Source: Clostridia bacterium (lineage in GTDB: Bacteria; Bacillota; Clostridia; Christensenellales; Borkfalkiaceae). Taken from it: a stretch of 62,881 bases of DNA. The stretch spans positions 1-62,881 of the forward strand of contig CAAGNQ010000025.1 in NCBI GenBank assembly GCA_900771345.1, in the 5' to 3' direction. How positions within the stretch are numbered: position 1 is the stretch's first letter; each line of letters begins with the position of its first letter. The position numbers were made by a program, and so were the translations under genes. Shown here in pieces: positions 8,999-17,136 of this stretch. Under the pieces are notes generated by a model. It worked only from the letters and a program-made list of their open reading frames with translations, was not told the origin of the DNA and did no database searches.

Positions 8999-9883
8999 AT
9001 GGTAAATCTTGAACTTTACAGGGTTTTTTATACGGTTGCCAAGTGTGGAAGTTTAACAAAAGCGGCAGAAGAATTATATATTTCTCAGCCTGCTGTTTCG
9101 CAAGCAATTAAGCAGTTAGAATCCCAACTAGGTGGAAAACTCTTTAATCGCACCCACAAGGGAATGGAACTTTCAGAAACAGGTGGAAAACAGATTTTTT
9201 CTACCGTTGAAAAGGCTCTTAAACTCTTTGACGACGCAGAGAGTAAGTATATTGAACTTAAAGATACGGCAACGGGTGTCGTTAGAATTTGCGCGTCGGA
9301 TACGGTTAGCACTCATTGTTTAATTCCAATAATTAAAGAATATCACGAAAAATATCCAAACGTGAATTTAATATTGCAAAACGGCACGTCAAGTGAAACG
9401 ATAGAACTTCTAAAAAACAATAAAGGTGATATAGGATTCGTTAATCTTCCTATTGACGATAGCGATATAAACCTATCTAATACCGTTATGCAACTGCACG
9501 ATACCTTTGTTGCAAGCGATAAGTTTAGCGAACTTTTTGGCGATACGGTGGACTTAAAAAGACTTCAAGACTATCCACTTTTAATGCTAGAGTTATCGAC
9601 TGCAACCCGTCAAGCAATAGTTAGTTTTGCTCATTCTCAGGGCATTCATTTGCACCCGGAGATTGAACTTGCAAGTTTAGAACTTATGACCGAACTTGCT
9701 AAAAACGGCATAGGAATTGCTTGTATCCCGAGAGAGTTTGTAATTCACGAACTTGAAGAAGGCAGTTTAAAAGAGATTAAAACTAGCCCGGCGCTTCCAA
9801 CTAGGGCAATTGGGCTTGCTCTTCCAAAAGATGCTAGTTTGACCTTTGCTGTTAAAGAGTTTATAAAAATAATGAATAAATAA
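8999..9883 (+). CDS. LysR-family transcriptional regulator
   Basis: 294 aa, typical LysR length. An N-terminal winged helix-turn-helix (residues ~2-60, including AAEELYISQPAVSQAIKQLE) is followed by a substrate-binding domain opening near ATGVVRICASDTV. The effector is unknown. It sits between mnmE and uppP on the same strand with gaps of 11 and 9 nt, so it appears to be co-transcribed rather than divergent from its target, which is unusual for LysR regulators. SD AAGGGGAT precedes the ATG. Confidence 0.92.
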   Translation: MVNLELYRVFYTVAKCGSLTKAAEELYISQPAVSQAIKQLESQLGGKLFNRTHKGMELSETGGKQIFSTVEKALKLFDDAESKYIELKDTATGVVRICASDTVSTHCLIPIIKEYHEKYPNVNLILQNGTSSETIELLKNNKGDIGFVNLPIDDSDINLSNTVMQLHDTFVASDKFSELFGDTVDLKRLQDYPLLMLELSTATRQAIVSFAHSQGIHLHPEIELASLELMTELAKNGIGIACIPREFVIHELEEGSLKEIKTSPALPTRAIGLALPKDASLTFAVKEFIKIMNK

Positions 9884-9892
9884 GGAGAAATT

Positions 9893-10681
9893 ATGGAAAT
9901 TTGGCAGGCAATAGTGCTTGGTGCTGTTCAGGGATTTGCAGAATTTTTACCCGTTTCATCAAGTGGGCACTTAATTTTGATTCAAAGGTTTTTGGGCGTA
10001 GAAGAAGGTTCGCTTTTCTTTGACGTTATGTTACATATCGGAACGCTTATTCCAGTATTTATCATATTCTTTAAAGACATTCTGGGGCTGTTTAAAAAGC
10101 CGTTTAATAAACTTTTGTGGCTGATTATCGCAACTATCCCAGCAGGGCTTACGGGGGTACTTTTAGGGGATTTCGTAGAAGGCGCTTTCTATAAGGGCAA
10201 TCTTTTATCTGCAATATTATTGTCAGCAACCTTTATTTTGACGGCGACCGAACTATTCATTTCTGAAAGGGTAAGCAAAAAAGATGATAAGAGTTTCCCG
10301 TTATCGTTAAAGAGCGCGAGCGTTATGGGTTTGGCGCAAGGCGTAGCCATCGTTCCTGGTCTATCTAGGAGTGGAACGGTTATTTCGGCAGGATGCTATA
10401 TGAAGGTTGAAAGAAGCCAAAACGCTAACTTTGCTTTTTTAATGAGCATTCCTGTTATTTTAGGCGCAGCATTAGTTTCAGGAATGGATTTAATTGAAAG
10501 TGGAATTCAAATTGAATTAATACCACTTTTATTTGGTATGGTAACTTCAATGCTTACCGGTTACATAGCGATAAAAACAATGCTAAAAGTAATAAAGAAA
10601 GCAAACTACAAATGGTTTAGTTTATATCTTTTAGTTATGGCAGTAGTTTCAACCCTGTCGTTTGTCGCTTTTGGAGTATAA
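9893..10681 (+). CDS. uppP: Undecaprenyl-diphosphatase (BacA/UppP type)
   Basis: 262 aa integral membrane enzyme that dephosphorylates undecaprenyl diphosphate to recycle the lipid carrier for peptidoglycan. Both family signatures are present: GFAEFLPVSSSGHL at residues ~14-27 and PGLSRSGT in the middle. About eight membrane segments. SD AAGGAG is 6 nt before the ATG. It follows the LysR gene closely and is directly followed by a small ORF whose ATG begins right after the uppP stop. Confidence 0.96.
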   Translation: MEIWQAIVLGAVQGFAEFLPVSSSGHLILIQRFLGVEEGSLFFDVMLHIGTLIPVFIIFFKDILGLFKKPFNKLLWLIIATIPAGLTGVLLGDFVEGAFYKGNLLSAILLSATFILTATELFISERVSKKDDKSFPLSLKSASVMGLAQGVAIVPGLSRSGTVISAGCYMKVERSQNANFAFLMSIPVILGAALVSGMDLIESGIQIELIPLLFGMVTSMLTGYIAIKTMLKVIKKANYKWFSLYLLVMAVVSTLSFVAFGV

Positions 10682-10828
10682 ATGGAAAAGCAAAAAGAAC
10701 TAGAGGAAAAATTGAGGTGTGCATCACCTAAAGAATGCGCTAAACTAGTAAGAAAATTAATTAAAATTAAAGTTTACGAAAGGAGAAAAAAAGGAAAAAG
10801 TTTTTCGGAGAATTTAAGAAGTTTATAA
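10682..10828 (+). CDS. Small ORF (48 aa) overlapping the 5' end of mscL
   Basis: The ATG abuts the uppP stop and has an SD (TGGAG) inside the uppP end, 7-8 nt upstream. The product starts MEKQKELEEKL and is basic towards its C terminus (KLIKIKVYERRKKGK). It matches no family I know. Its last ~57 nt overlap the mscL reading frame, which lies one base back, and it contains an in-frame run of seven A residues (AGA AAA AAA G) just after AAAGGAG. It could be a leader peptide, a -1 frameshift feeder into mscL, or chance. See the mscL finding. Confidence 0.45.
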   Translation: MEKQKELEEKLRCASPKECAKLVRKLIKIKVYERRKKGKSFSENLRSL

Positions 10829-11400
10829 CTCGTGGCAACGTTCTCGATATGGCTGTCGGCGTTATCGTCGGTGGTGCGTTTACGGCTATCGTCAACGGAA
10901 TGAGCAATTTTGTGTTAAAACCTGTTATCAACTGGATTTTATCACTAGTTTTGGGTAAAGATTCTTTAGCGAATATGTATACCTATTTAACAAAGGTAGA
11001 AGTAGACGGCGTTATCGACCTTGCAAACTCAATCTTTATCGACTGGGGCTCGCTGATTAACGCGATTATCAATTTCTTCTTGACGGCGCTCGTGCTTTTC
11101 TGTATCGTTAGAGCAATTAATAAGGTTAAGGAAAATAACGAAAAATTCAAAAAAGAGTTTGCCAGAAAGCATATTGATAGAAACGAGAGAAGGGAATTAA
11201 AAAAGGCAGGTATAAGCGTTAGAAACAAAAAGGCAGTTGAAGAATATTTTGCCGAAAAGGATCGCCTTGCGAGCCAAAAGGCAGAAGAAGAGAGGATTAT
11301 TCAAGAGCAAAAAGCATTAGAGGAAAAACTTGCTAACCCATCAACAGAGGATTTGCTAAAATCGATAAAAGAATTGCTAGAAAAAAACCTCGCAAAATAA
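10792..11400 (+). CDS. mscL: Large-conductance mechanosensitive channel MscL, start codon abnormal
   Basis: Channel that opens under membrane tension to release solutes in osmotic downshock. The conserved N terminus KKFFGEFKKFITRGNVLDMAVG is encoded from 10795, preceded by a good SD (AAAGGAG, 10779-10785). The codon that should be ATG (10792-10794) is AGG. The first true ATG in frame is at 10849 (183 aa), which would remove the amphipathic N-terminal helix. From AGG the protein would be 202 aa, longer than the usual ~140 because of a charged helical insert (~50 residues) between TM2 and the typical C-terminal helix (LEEKLANPSTEDLLKSIKELL). Stop is at 11400, followed by a terminator. Family assignment is firm; the start is not. 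Confidence 0.9.
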   Translation, partial: RKKFFGEFKKFITRGNVLDMAVGVIVGGAFTAIVNGMSNFVLKPVINWILSLVLGKDSLANMYTYLTKVEVDGVIDLANSIFIDWGSLINAIINFFLTALVLFCIVRAINKVKENNEKFKKEFARKHIDRNERRELKKAGISVRNKKAVEEYFAEKDRLASQKAEEERIIQEQKALEEKLANPSTEDLLKSIKELLEKNLAK

Positions 11401-11414
11401 AAAAGTAAAACAAA

Positions 11415-11443
11415 AAAAGCCGTTGGATTCAACGGCTTTTATC
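11415..11443. terminator. Bidirectional intrinsic terminator
   Basis: AAAAGCCGTTG/CAACGGCTTTT stem between the converging mscL and mgtE genes, with A/T runs on both sides. Confidence 0.9.
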
Positions 11444-11448
11444 TTTTC

Positions 11449-12816
11449 TTATAAAATTGCAAGGGCGATTGAACAGTAAATAATAAGAGCAAGTGCGTCT
11501 ACGATAGTCGTCATAAGTGGGCTGGCAACGACGGCTGGGTCAAGCCGAATCTTCTTAGCAAGAAGTGGAAGTATGCACCCGACCAGTTTTGCCATAATTA
11601 AACTTATTGCGCAAACAAGAGAGATTACAAGTGCTTGGTTTATATCAATCTGACTATACAAATTGTCAATCAGCATAATTTTTGCAAAACAAATAATTCC
11701 AACCGTTATGCCGATAGAGAAGGAAACTAAAAGTTCTTTCAATATAATCTTAAAAATATCCCTAAACTCAACGTCGCCGACGGCGAGTGCACGAATAATG
11801 GTAACTGACGTTTGCCCACCGGCATTACCTGCCGTTCCCATAAGCATAGGCACGAAGGCTAACAGTATAGTGCTAATTTTATTCAATCTATTCTCGTAAT
11901 TAGATAGTATTAAACTTGTAAAAGTAGAGGTGATTAAGAGAAGGATAAGCCAAGGGATTCTCGCTTTCCAAATAGAGAAAATAGACTGCTTTAAGTAAGG
12001 TTTTTCACTAGGCAAAACGGCTGCCATTTTTTGGATATCTTCGGTTGCCTCTTCTTGAATAACGTCAACGGCGTCGTCGACGGTAACGATACCTACTAAA
12101 CACCCCTCTTTGTCTATAACCGGCAGAGCCAAATAGTCGTAATTAGAAAACTTAAACGCCGCTTGCTCTTTATCTTCGAGCGTTTCTAGAGTGACAACGC
12201 TAGTTTCCATAATATGCGCGATAAGTTCGTTAGGCTGGGCAAGGAGCATATCCTTAACGGTTACCACCCCGACGAGTTTTTTCTTTCTGTCTGTAACGTA
12301 ACAGGTATAAATGGTTTCCTTATTAACCCCCGTCTGACGAATTTTGTTAAACGCTTCTGAAACGGACATGCTCGCAGAGAGAGATATATACTCTGTGGTC
12401 ATAATCGAGCCGGCAGAATCGTCAGGATATTCTAACAGTTCGTTTATAAGCGCTCTATCCTCAGGAGAAGAGTTCTTAAGAATTCTTTTAACGACGTTAG
12501 CAGGCATTTCCTCAATAATATCAACAGTGTCGTCAAGATAAATATCGTCGATAACGGCTTTAAGTTCTTTATCGGTAAATGCTTTTATAAGATGCTCTTG
12601 GGTGTCTGAATCGATTTCAACAAAAACGTCACTCGCGAGTTCTTTAGGAAGAAGACGGAAAAACCTATTTATGTCTTTATCGTCAAGATTATCCTCCATA
12701 TAAAGCGCAATATCGTACGGCTCCATATCGAGCAGTAAAATTCGGAGGTCGGCAAACTTTCTAGTCTCAAAGCAAAAACTAAGTTTTTCAAAAGTGGTTT
12801 GCAATTCTTCTGTCAT
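11449..12816 (-). CDS. mgtE: Magnesium transporter MgtE
   Basis: 455 aa, full length. N-terminal MgtE-N superhelical domain (to ~130), two CBS domains (~135-255; SAGSIMTTEYISL marks the start) that sense cytosolic Mg2+, a linker helix, then five membrane helices (~285-455), with PMLMGTAGNAGGQTS in the pore region. The SD AGGAGG precedes the ATG. Expression is under an M-box riboswitch just upstream, so transcription is predicted to stop when Mg2+ is abundant, while the CBS domains gate the protein itself. Confidence 0.96.
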   Translation of the reverse strand: MTEELQTTFEKLSFCFETRKFADLRILLLDMEPYDIALYMEDNLDDKDINRFFRLLPKELASDVFVEIDSDTQEHLIKAFTDKELKAVIDDIYLDDTVDIIEEMPANVVKRILKNSSPEDRALINELLEYPDDSAGSIMTTEYISLSASMSVSEAFNKIRQTGVNKETIYTCYVTDRKKKLVGVVTVKDMLLAQPNELIAHIMETSVVTLETLEDKEQAAFKFSNYDYLALPVIDKEGCLVGIVTVDDAVDVIQEEATEDIQKMAAVLPSEKPYLKQSIFSIWKARIPWLILLLITSTFTSLILSNYENRLNKISTILLAFVPMLMGTAGNAGGQTSVTIIRALAVGDVEFRDIFKIILKELLVSFSIGITVGIICFAKIMLIDNLYSQIDINQALVISLVCAISLIMAKLVGCILPLLAKKIRLDPAVVASPLMTTIVDALALIIYCSIALAIL

Positions 12817-12831
12817 AAAATACCTCCTAAA

Positions 12832-12866
12832 TAAAAAATTAAGCCTACCATAAAAACGGCAGGCAA
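12832..12866 (-). terminator. Expression-platform terminator of the M-box
   Basis: On the minus strand, GCCTGCC/GGTAGGC stem (with G-U) followed by TTAATTTTTT, between the aptamer and mgtE. It is the predicted off switch. Confidence 0.8.
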
Positions 12867-12884
12867 AAACTCATTCCAAAACGA

Positions 12885-13045
12885 CTTGGAGCAACCATTC
12901 GGGCTTTAGCACCGTAGGGCAATGAAACTGCGTTAAATCTCGCCTTGTTTTCGACGAGGTTTGCTGACCAACTAATAGTGTCTCCACTATTTTGCGGTAG
13001 CAGTCCGTATCCCTATGGTAACCTTACCTACCGGATTTATTCTAT
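12885..13045 (-). ncRNA. M-box (ykoK) Mg2+ riboswitch
   Basis: The minus strand shows the M-box signature: GGTAGGT-AAGGT near 13030, GACTGCTACCGC, TGGAGACAC, and late in the aptamer the conserved GGTGCTAAAGC. It lies directly upstream of mgtE and is followed by an intrinsic terminator. Known M-box RNAs fold with Mg2+ and end transcription. The edges are approximate. Confidence 0.92.
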
Positions 13046-13052
13046 TACTTGT

Positions 13053-13081
13053 AGTTTACACCCATAATAGTAACTTGTCAA
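13053..13081 (-). promoter_or_regulatory. mgtE/M-box promoter
   Basis: Minus strand TTGACA (13081-13076), 17-bp spacer, TAAACT (13058-13053). Transcription would start at about 13046, just before the aptamer. Confidence 0.75.
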
Positions 13082-13106
13082 CTATATTGCAAAACAAAGT
13101 TGATTT

Positions 13107-13562
13107 TTATTTTCGATTCTTTAACCCGTCCGTGTATTTTATATCATAGAATAGGTCGGGAAGTTGTTTTTTTATGCTTGATACAAATTCCCCAAAATTT
13201 TTTGGCGAAATAACAATAAATATATATTTTCCATCTTCGTAGGTAGCGTAAAGTTTATGCTCGTCAACAAGATGGACTATGCCAGTTAGTTCTAAAAGGC
13301 TAATTTTAGAAAAAAATACTCCAAAATTAAGACAAAGATTTCCATTTTTAATCGTATATCTGCTAAAAAACACGATAGAAACAACGATAGTAAAGAGAAA
13401 TAAATTTATAATCGCAAGCAAAACGAATGGCAAAATTTTAGCAAATTCTACTTCGCGAGTTGCAGAAATAATGCTTGAATAACATCCATAAACTGTAAGC
13501 CCTGCCACTACTATCAGCAACATATAAACGAGTACAGAATGGTTATACTTAAAACTTTTCAT
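13107..13562 (-). CDS. Small membrane protein with C-terminal bacterial PH-like domain
   Basis: 151 aa. Two hydrophobic helices (~9-30 and ~40-68) are followed by a segment of about 80 residues whose pattern (RYTIKNGNLCLNFGVF ... ISLLELTGIVHL) fits the PH-like fold found behind transmembrane pairs (YyaB-like). Function unknown. It is divergent from the aconitase-family gene and upstream of the M-box promoter. No clear SD was seen, so the start is moderately sure. Confidence 0.7.
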   Translation of the reverse strand: MKSFKYNHSVLVYMLLIVVAGLTVYGCYSSIISATREVEFAKILPFVLLAIINLFLFTIVVSIVFFSRYTIKNGNLCLNFGVFFSKISLLELTGIVHLVDEHKLYATYEDGKYIFIVISPKNFGEFVSSIKKQLPDLFYDIKYTDGLKNRK

Positions 13563-13636
13563 ATTTACATTGTAATATAAATTTCTAAAAAAAGCAATAG
13601 GCTATTAAATTTTTTGTTGGCACAAAGTGTTTTATC

Positions 13637-13665
13637 TTGCAAAAAAAGGACGGATGATGTATAAT
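13637..13665 (+). promoter_or_regulatory. Promoter for the aconitase-family gene
   Basis: TTGCAA (13637-13642), 17-bp spacer, TATAAT (13660-13665). Predicted start near 13672, about 20 nt before the ATG at 13693, which supports that start. Confidence 0.75.
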
Positions 13666-13692
13666 GTATTTAAAATTTACTTGGAGAAAGTT

Positions 13693-15861
13693 ATGATTAA
13701 ACTTATAAACAAAGGCGTTTACTATTATAACGGAAAATTAACTAGAGCAAAAACGGTAGATAACGAGGCAAGAAAGGGCACTATTTCATACAAAATTCTT
13801 GAAAAGCACAACCTTTCTAAAGACGGCTCGAAACTCAATATCAAGTTTGATGAAATCACCTCGCACGATATAACTTACGTTGGCATAATTCAAACTGCAA
13901 AGGCTAGTGGGCTTAAAGAGTTTCCTATTCCATATACTCTTACGAACTGCCACAATTCTCTTTGCGCAGTTGGTGGAACGATAAATGAAGACGACCACGT
14001 TTTCGGGCTTTCTGCCGCTAAAAAGTACGGTGGAGCATTCGTGCCACCACATTTAGCAGTTATCCATCAATATATGAGAGAGATGCGTGCCTTTTCTGGT
14101 GGAATGATTTTAGGTTCTGACTCGCATACTCGTTACGGTGCTCTCGGCACTATGGCTGTGGGAGAGGGAGGCCCTGAACTCGTTAAGCAACTACTAGGCA
14201 GAACTTACGATTTTGAAATGCCTGAAATCGTTGCAGTAAACCTTAAGGGAAGATTGAGAAAAGGGGTTGGCCCTCACGACGTTGCGCTCGCTTTAGTAAA
14301 AGCAACCTTTAAATCAGGATTTGTTAAAAACAAGGTGCTTGAGTTTGTCGGTAACGGTGTTAAAACTCTTTCTATGGATTTTAGAAACGGAATTGACGTT
14401 ATGACGACCGAAACAACTTGCTTATCGTCAGTTTGGATTACCGACGAAAAGACGAGAAAATACTACGAACAGCACGAACGCGCTAGTGCTTATGAAGAAT
14501 TAAAGCCACAAGAGGGTGCGTATTACGATAAAGGTATCGTGATTGATTTGTCAAAGGTTGAGCCAATGATAGCACTTCCTTTCCATCCGTCTAACGCTTA
14601 TACTATTAAAGATTTCTTATCACGCCCATACGAACTTTTAAAACAAGCAGAAGATGCAGGAAATAAACTTTTGCCACAAGGCAAAGGGGAATTTAAACTT
14701 ACCGACAAGATTAAAGACGGCAAGGTTATGGTAGAACAGGGGGTTATTGCAGGCTGTGCAGGTGGTATGTATGAAAATATTGCCGAAGCGTCTGAAATTT
14801 TGGGCGATACGCCTATAAATAATAACGACTTTACTCTCGACGTTTATCCATCAAGCCAACCTGTATATAAAGGGCTTGTTGACGGAGGATACATAGGCAA
14901 ACTTATGGAAAACGGCGCAGTTATTAAAACGGCGTTTTGTGGACCATGCTTTGGCGCAGGTGACGTTCCTCAAAATAACGGATTATCTATTCGCCACACC
15001 ACGAGAAACTTTGAAAGTAGAGAAGGAAGCAAACCTTCAAACGGTCAACTTTCTGCCGTTGCGCTTATGGACGCAAGGAGCATTGCGGCAACTGCTAAAA
15101 ACGGTGGCGCAATCACCTCTGCTATGGATATGGAATATTCTAATAAGATTAAAAAGTACCGTTTTGATACTAAAATTTACAGAGCGAGAGTGTTTAACGC
15201 AGTTAAAAAGGGAGATAATAGCGCGCAGTTAGTTTACGGCCCAAACATTGCAGACTGGCCGAAGATGGAAGAGTTGAAAGACAATTTGTTGCTTAAAGTC
15301 GTATCAGTTCTAAACGACCCGGTTACCACTACTGACGAACTTATTCCATCGGGCGAGACTTCGTCGTATCGTTCAAACCCACATAAACTTTCAGAGTTTG
15401 CTCTTTCGAGAAAAGACCCTGAATACGTTGGCAGGGCAAAGGCAGTTAGGGACGGCGAGTTCCCCGTAGAACTCGGCTTTGACCAAAACAGCACGACTTA
15501 CGGTAGCGTCGTTTGCTCGATTAAACCGGGTGACGGCAGTGCGAGAGAACAAGCGGCGTCTTGCCAAAGAGTTTTAGGTGGAGTTGCAAATATCGCCAAA
15601 GAATATGCAACCAAAAGATACAGAAGCAATCTTATCAACTGGGGAATGCTCCCACTTCTTTCTGAAAAGAACGATTTTAAGGTTGGTGAATACGTTTATA
15701 TTGAAAATGCAAAATCACTAATTTTAGATGGAGCAAAAGAATTTAAGGCAAAGGTAATAGGCGAAAAGACGAGGGAGATAACCTTAAAGATGGACGCTCT
15801 TACCGACGCTGAAAAGCAAATCATTCTAAAGGGCTGTTTAATCAATTATTATAAAGGATAA
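13693..15861 (+). CDS. Aconitase-family hydratase (YbhJ-like)
   Basis: 722 aa from the ATG at 13693 (SD TTGGAGA); upstream ATGs lie in the promoter. It carries the aconitase iron-sulfur pattern: one Cys in an SHDITYVGII...CHNSLC-type region and the CGPCFGAGD pair later, plus GSDSHTRYGALG. The sequence is closer to the YbhJ/clostridial hydratase branch than to AcnA/AcnB. It may convert citrate to isocitrate and so feed the icd product in this window, but the substrate of this branch is not proven. Monocistronic with its own promoter and terminator. Confidence 0.88.
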   Translation: MIKLINKGVYYYNGKLTRAKTVDNEARKGTISYKILEKHNLSKDGSKLNIKFDEITSHDITYVGIIQTAKASGLKEFPIPYTLTNCHNSLCAVGGTINEDDHVFGLSAAKKYGGAFVPPHLAVIHQYMREMRAFSGGMILGSDSHTRYGALGTMAVGEGGPELVKQLLGRTYDFEMPEIVAVNLKGRLRKGVGPHDVALALVKATFKSGFVKNKVLEFVGNGVKTLSMDFRNGIDVMTTETTCLSSVWITDEKTRKYYEQHERASAYEELKPQEGAYYDKGIVIDLSKVEPMIALPFHPSNAYTIKDFLSRPYELLKQAEDAGNKLLPQGKGEFKLTDKIKDGKVMVEQGVIAGCAGGMYENIAEASEILGDTPINNNDFTLDVYPSSQPVYKGLVDGGYIGKLMENGAVIKTAFCGPCFGAGDVPQNNGLSIRHTTRNFESREGSKPSNGQLSAVALMDARSIAATAKNGGAITSAMDMEYSNKIKKYRFDTKIYRARVFNAVKKGDNSAQLVYGPNIADWPKMEELKDNLLLKVVSVLNDPVTTTDELIPSGETSSYRSNPHKLSEFALSRKDPEYVGRAKAVRDGEFPVELGFDQNSTTYGSVVCSIKPGDGSAREQAASCQRVLGGVANIAKEYATKRYRSNLINWGMLPLLSEKNDFKVGEYVYIENAKSLILDGAKEFKAKVIGEKTREITLKMDALTDAEKQIILKGCLINYYKG

Positions 15862-15874
15862 ACAAATATAAATT

Positions 15875-15912
15875 TAAAGGATAACGAATTTGCGTTCGTT
15901 ATCCTTTTAACT
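15875..15912 (+). terminator. Intrinsic terminator
   Basis: AAAGGATAACGAA/TTCGTTATCCTTT stem with a short loop, followed by TTAACTTTT. Confidence 0.85.
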
Positions 15913-15966
15913 TTTATAGCATAAAATATATAAGTGAAAGTATATAAATGGTAACGGGAGAGTAAA

Positions 15967-16227
15967 ATGAGTTTTATTGACGAGATAAAAGGCACGTTTA
16001 ACGGGTTTAATTTGCCCGTTGAATATCCTTATCGAGCAGTTTTGTTTGGAGATAACGGTGGTTTTTTTGAAAACGTTAAGTCAATTAGGAGTTATTCAAG
16101 GGAGGAGATAGTGTTAACCCTAAAAAAGGGGGAACTTAAAATTGTTGGGGAAGATTTATATATAAAAAAATATTCGTTAGGAGACATCGTGATTTGTGGA
16201 AAAATAAAAGTGATAGAAAGAAGTTAA
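15967..16227 (+). CDS. yqfC: Sporulation protein YqfC (YabP/YqfC family)
   Basis: 86 aa, the family length. The pattern of a small beta-rich YabP/YqfC protein is present (NVKSIRSYSREEIVLTLKKGELKIVGEDL). In Bacillus yqfC is made in the mother cell with yqfD, which also follows here and overlaps by 34 nt. SD GGGAGA precedes the ATG. It heads the chain yqfC-yqfD-pgpH-ybeY-era-yqzL-recO. Confidence 0.85.
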   Translation: MSFIDEIKGTFNGFNLPVEYPYRAVLFGDNGGFFENVKSIRSYSREEIVLTLKKGELKIVGEDLYIKKYSLGDIVICGKIKVIERS

Positions 16228-17126
16228 AAGGCGTTTATACAACCTTTTCAATACAAGGGCTCAACCTAGATAGGTTTATAAATTACGTTAAGAACAAAGG
16301 GATAGTTTTATATAACGTAAAAAAATTCTCAAATAAGCAGATGATAATTACCGTAAACTTTCGCGAAAGCCAAAAATTTTTTGCAATCGCTAATAAAATG
16401 TGTTATAATATAAAAAAAGTGCGTGATTTCGGTGCGTTATATCCCGTTTATTATATATTATCGTCTTTAGGGATTTTATTAGGCGCAATAGCATTCGTGA
16501 TAATTTTATGCTTATCTAACGACTATATTTATTCCATCAACTTTTCGGGAACGGGGAGCATTTATAAAACCGAAGTTAAAGAATATTTAGAAGATATAGG
16601 CGTAAAAGAATATTCTAGGTTTTCCGAGATAGATTTGCAAAAACTTGAGGACCAAATTTTAAAAGATAACGAGCACTTATCGTTCGTTAGTCTAAAAAAA
16701 GAGGGCAACACTCTCGCCGTTGAAATGGCACTTTCTAGTGGCGACGTCAAAAGGTTAGACGGCAATATTTTTAGTCTTTCGTCCGACGTTGACGGGCAGA
16801 TAGAGAGCATAAAGGTTTACAGGGGCAAAAAACTAGTAAACGTAGGGGATAAGGTTAAAAAAGGCGACCTTCTCGCTAGTGGCGAAGTTGAGATTAACCA
16901 GCAAATCCTTAAAATTAACGTGCTATGTTCGGTTACTATTTTAGTGACCGAAGAATACGAATATTTATCTAGTAGCGACAATGATGAAAAAAAGGCAGAA
17001 CTGATTGCGCTTTTAGGTATGGAAGGGATAGAGGTTTTGAATTCGGAAGTGACTAAAAGTCAGGTTGATGACGGATACTTATATAGAGTAACCATGAAAT
17101 ACAGGCGAGTTTTAATCGCTGGATAG
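16194..17126 (+). CDS. yqfD: Sporulation protein YqfD
   Basis: 310 aa, though YqfD is often ~390, so the C-terminal part is short. The start is TTG at 16194 with SD TAGGAG about 10 nt before it, inside yqfC; no ATG fits. One membrane segment (~residues 83-108) is followed by an extracytoplasmic domain including a lipoyl/biotin-like turn near DKVKKGDLLASGEVEI. YqfD is conserved in spore formers, and its exact role is not settled. Translational coupling with yqfC is likely. Confidence 0.85.
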   Translation: MWKNKSDRKKLKGVYTTFSIQGLNLDRFINYVKNKGIVLYNVKKFSNKQMIITVNFRESQKFFAIANKMCYNIKKVRDFGALYPVYYILSSLGILLGAIAFVIILCLSNDYIYSINFSGTGSIYKTEVKEYLEDIGVKEYSRFSEIDLQKLEDQILKDNEHLSFVSLKKEGNTLAVEMALSSGDVKRLDGNIFSLSSDVDGQIESIKVYRGKKLVNVGDKVKKGDLLASGEVEINQQILKINVLCSVTILVTEEYEYLSSSDNDEKKAELIALLGMEGIEVLNSEVTKSQVDDGYLYRVTMKYRRVLIAG

Positions 17127-17136
17127 AGGAGAGCAA

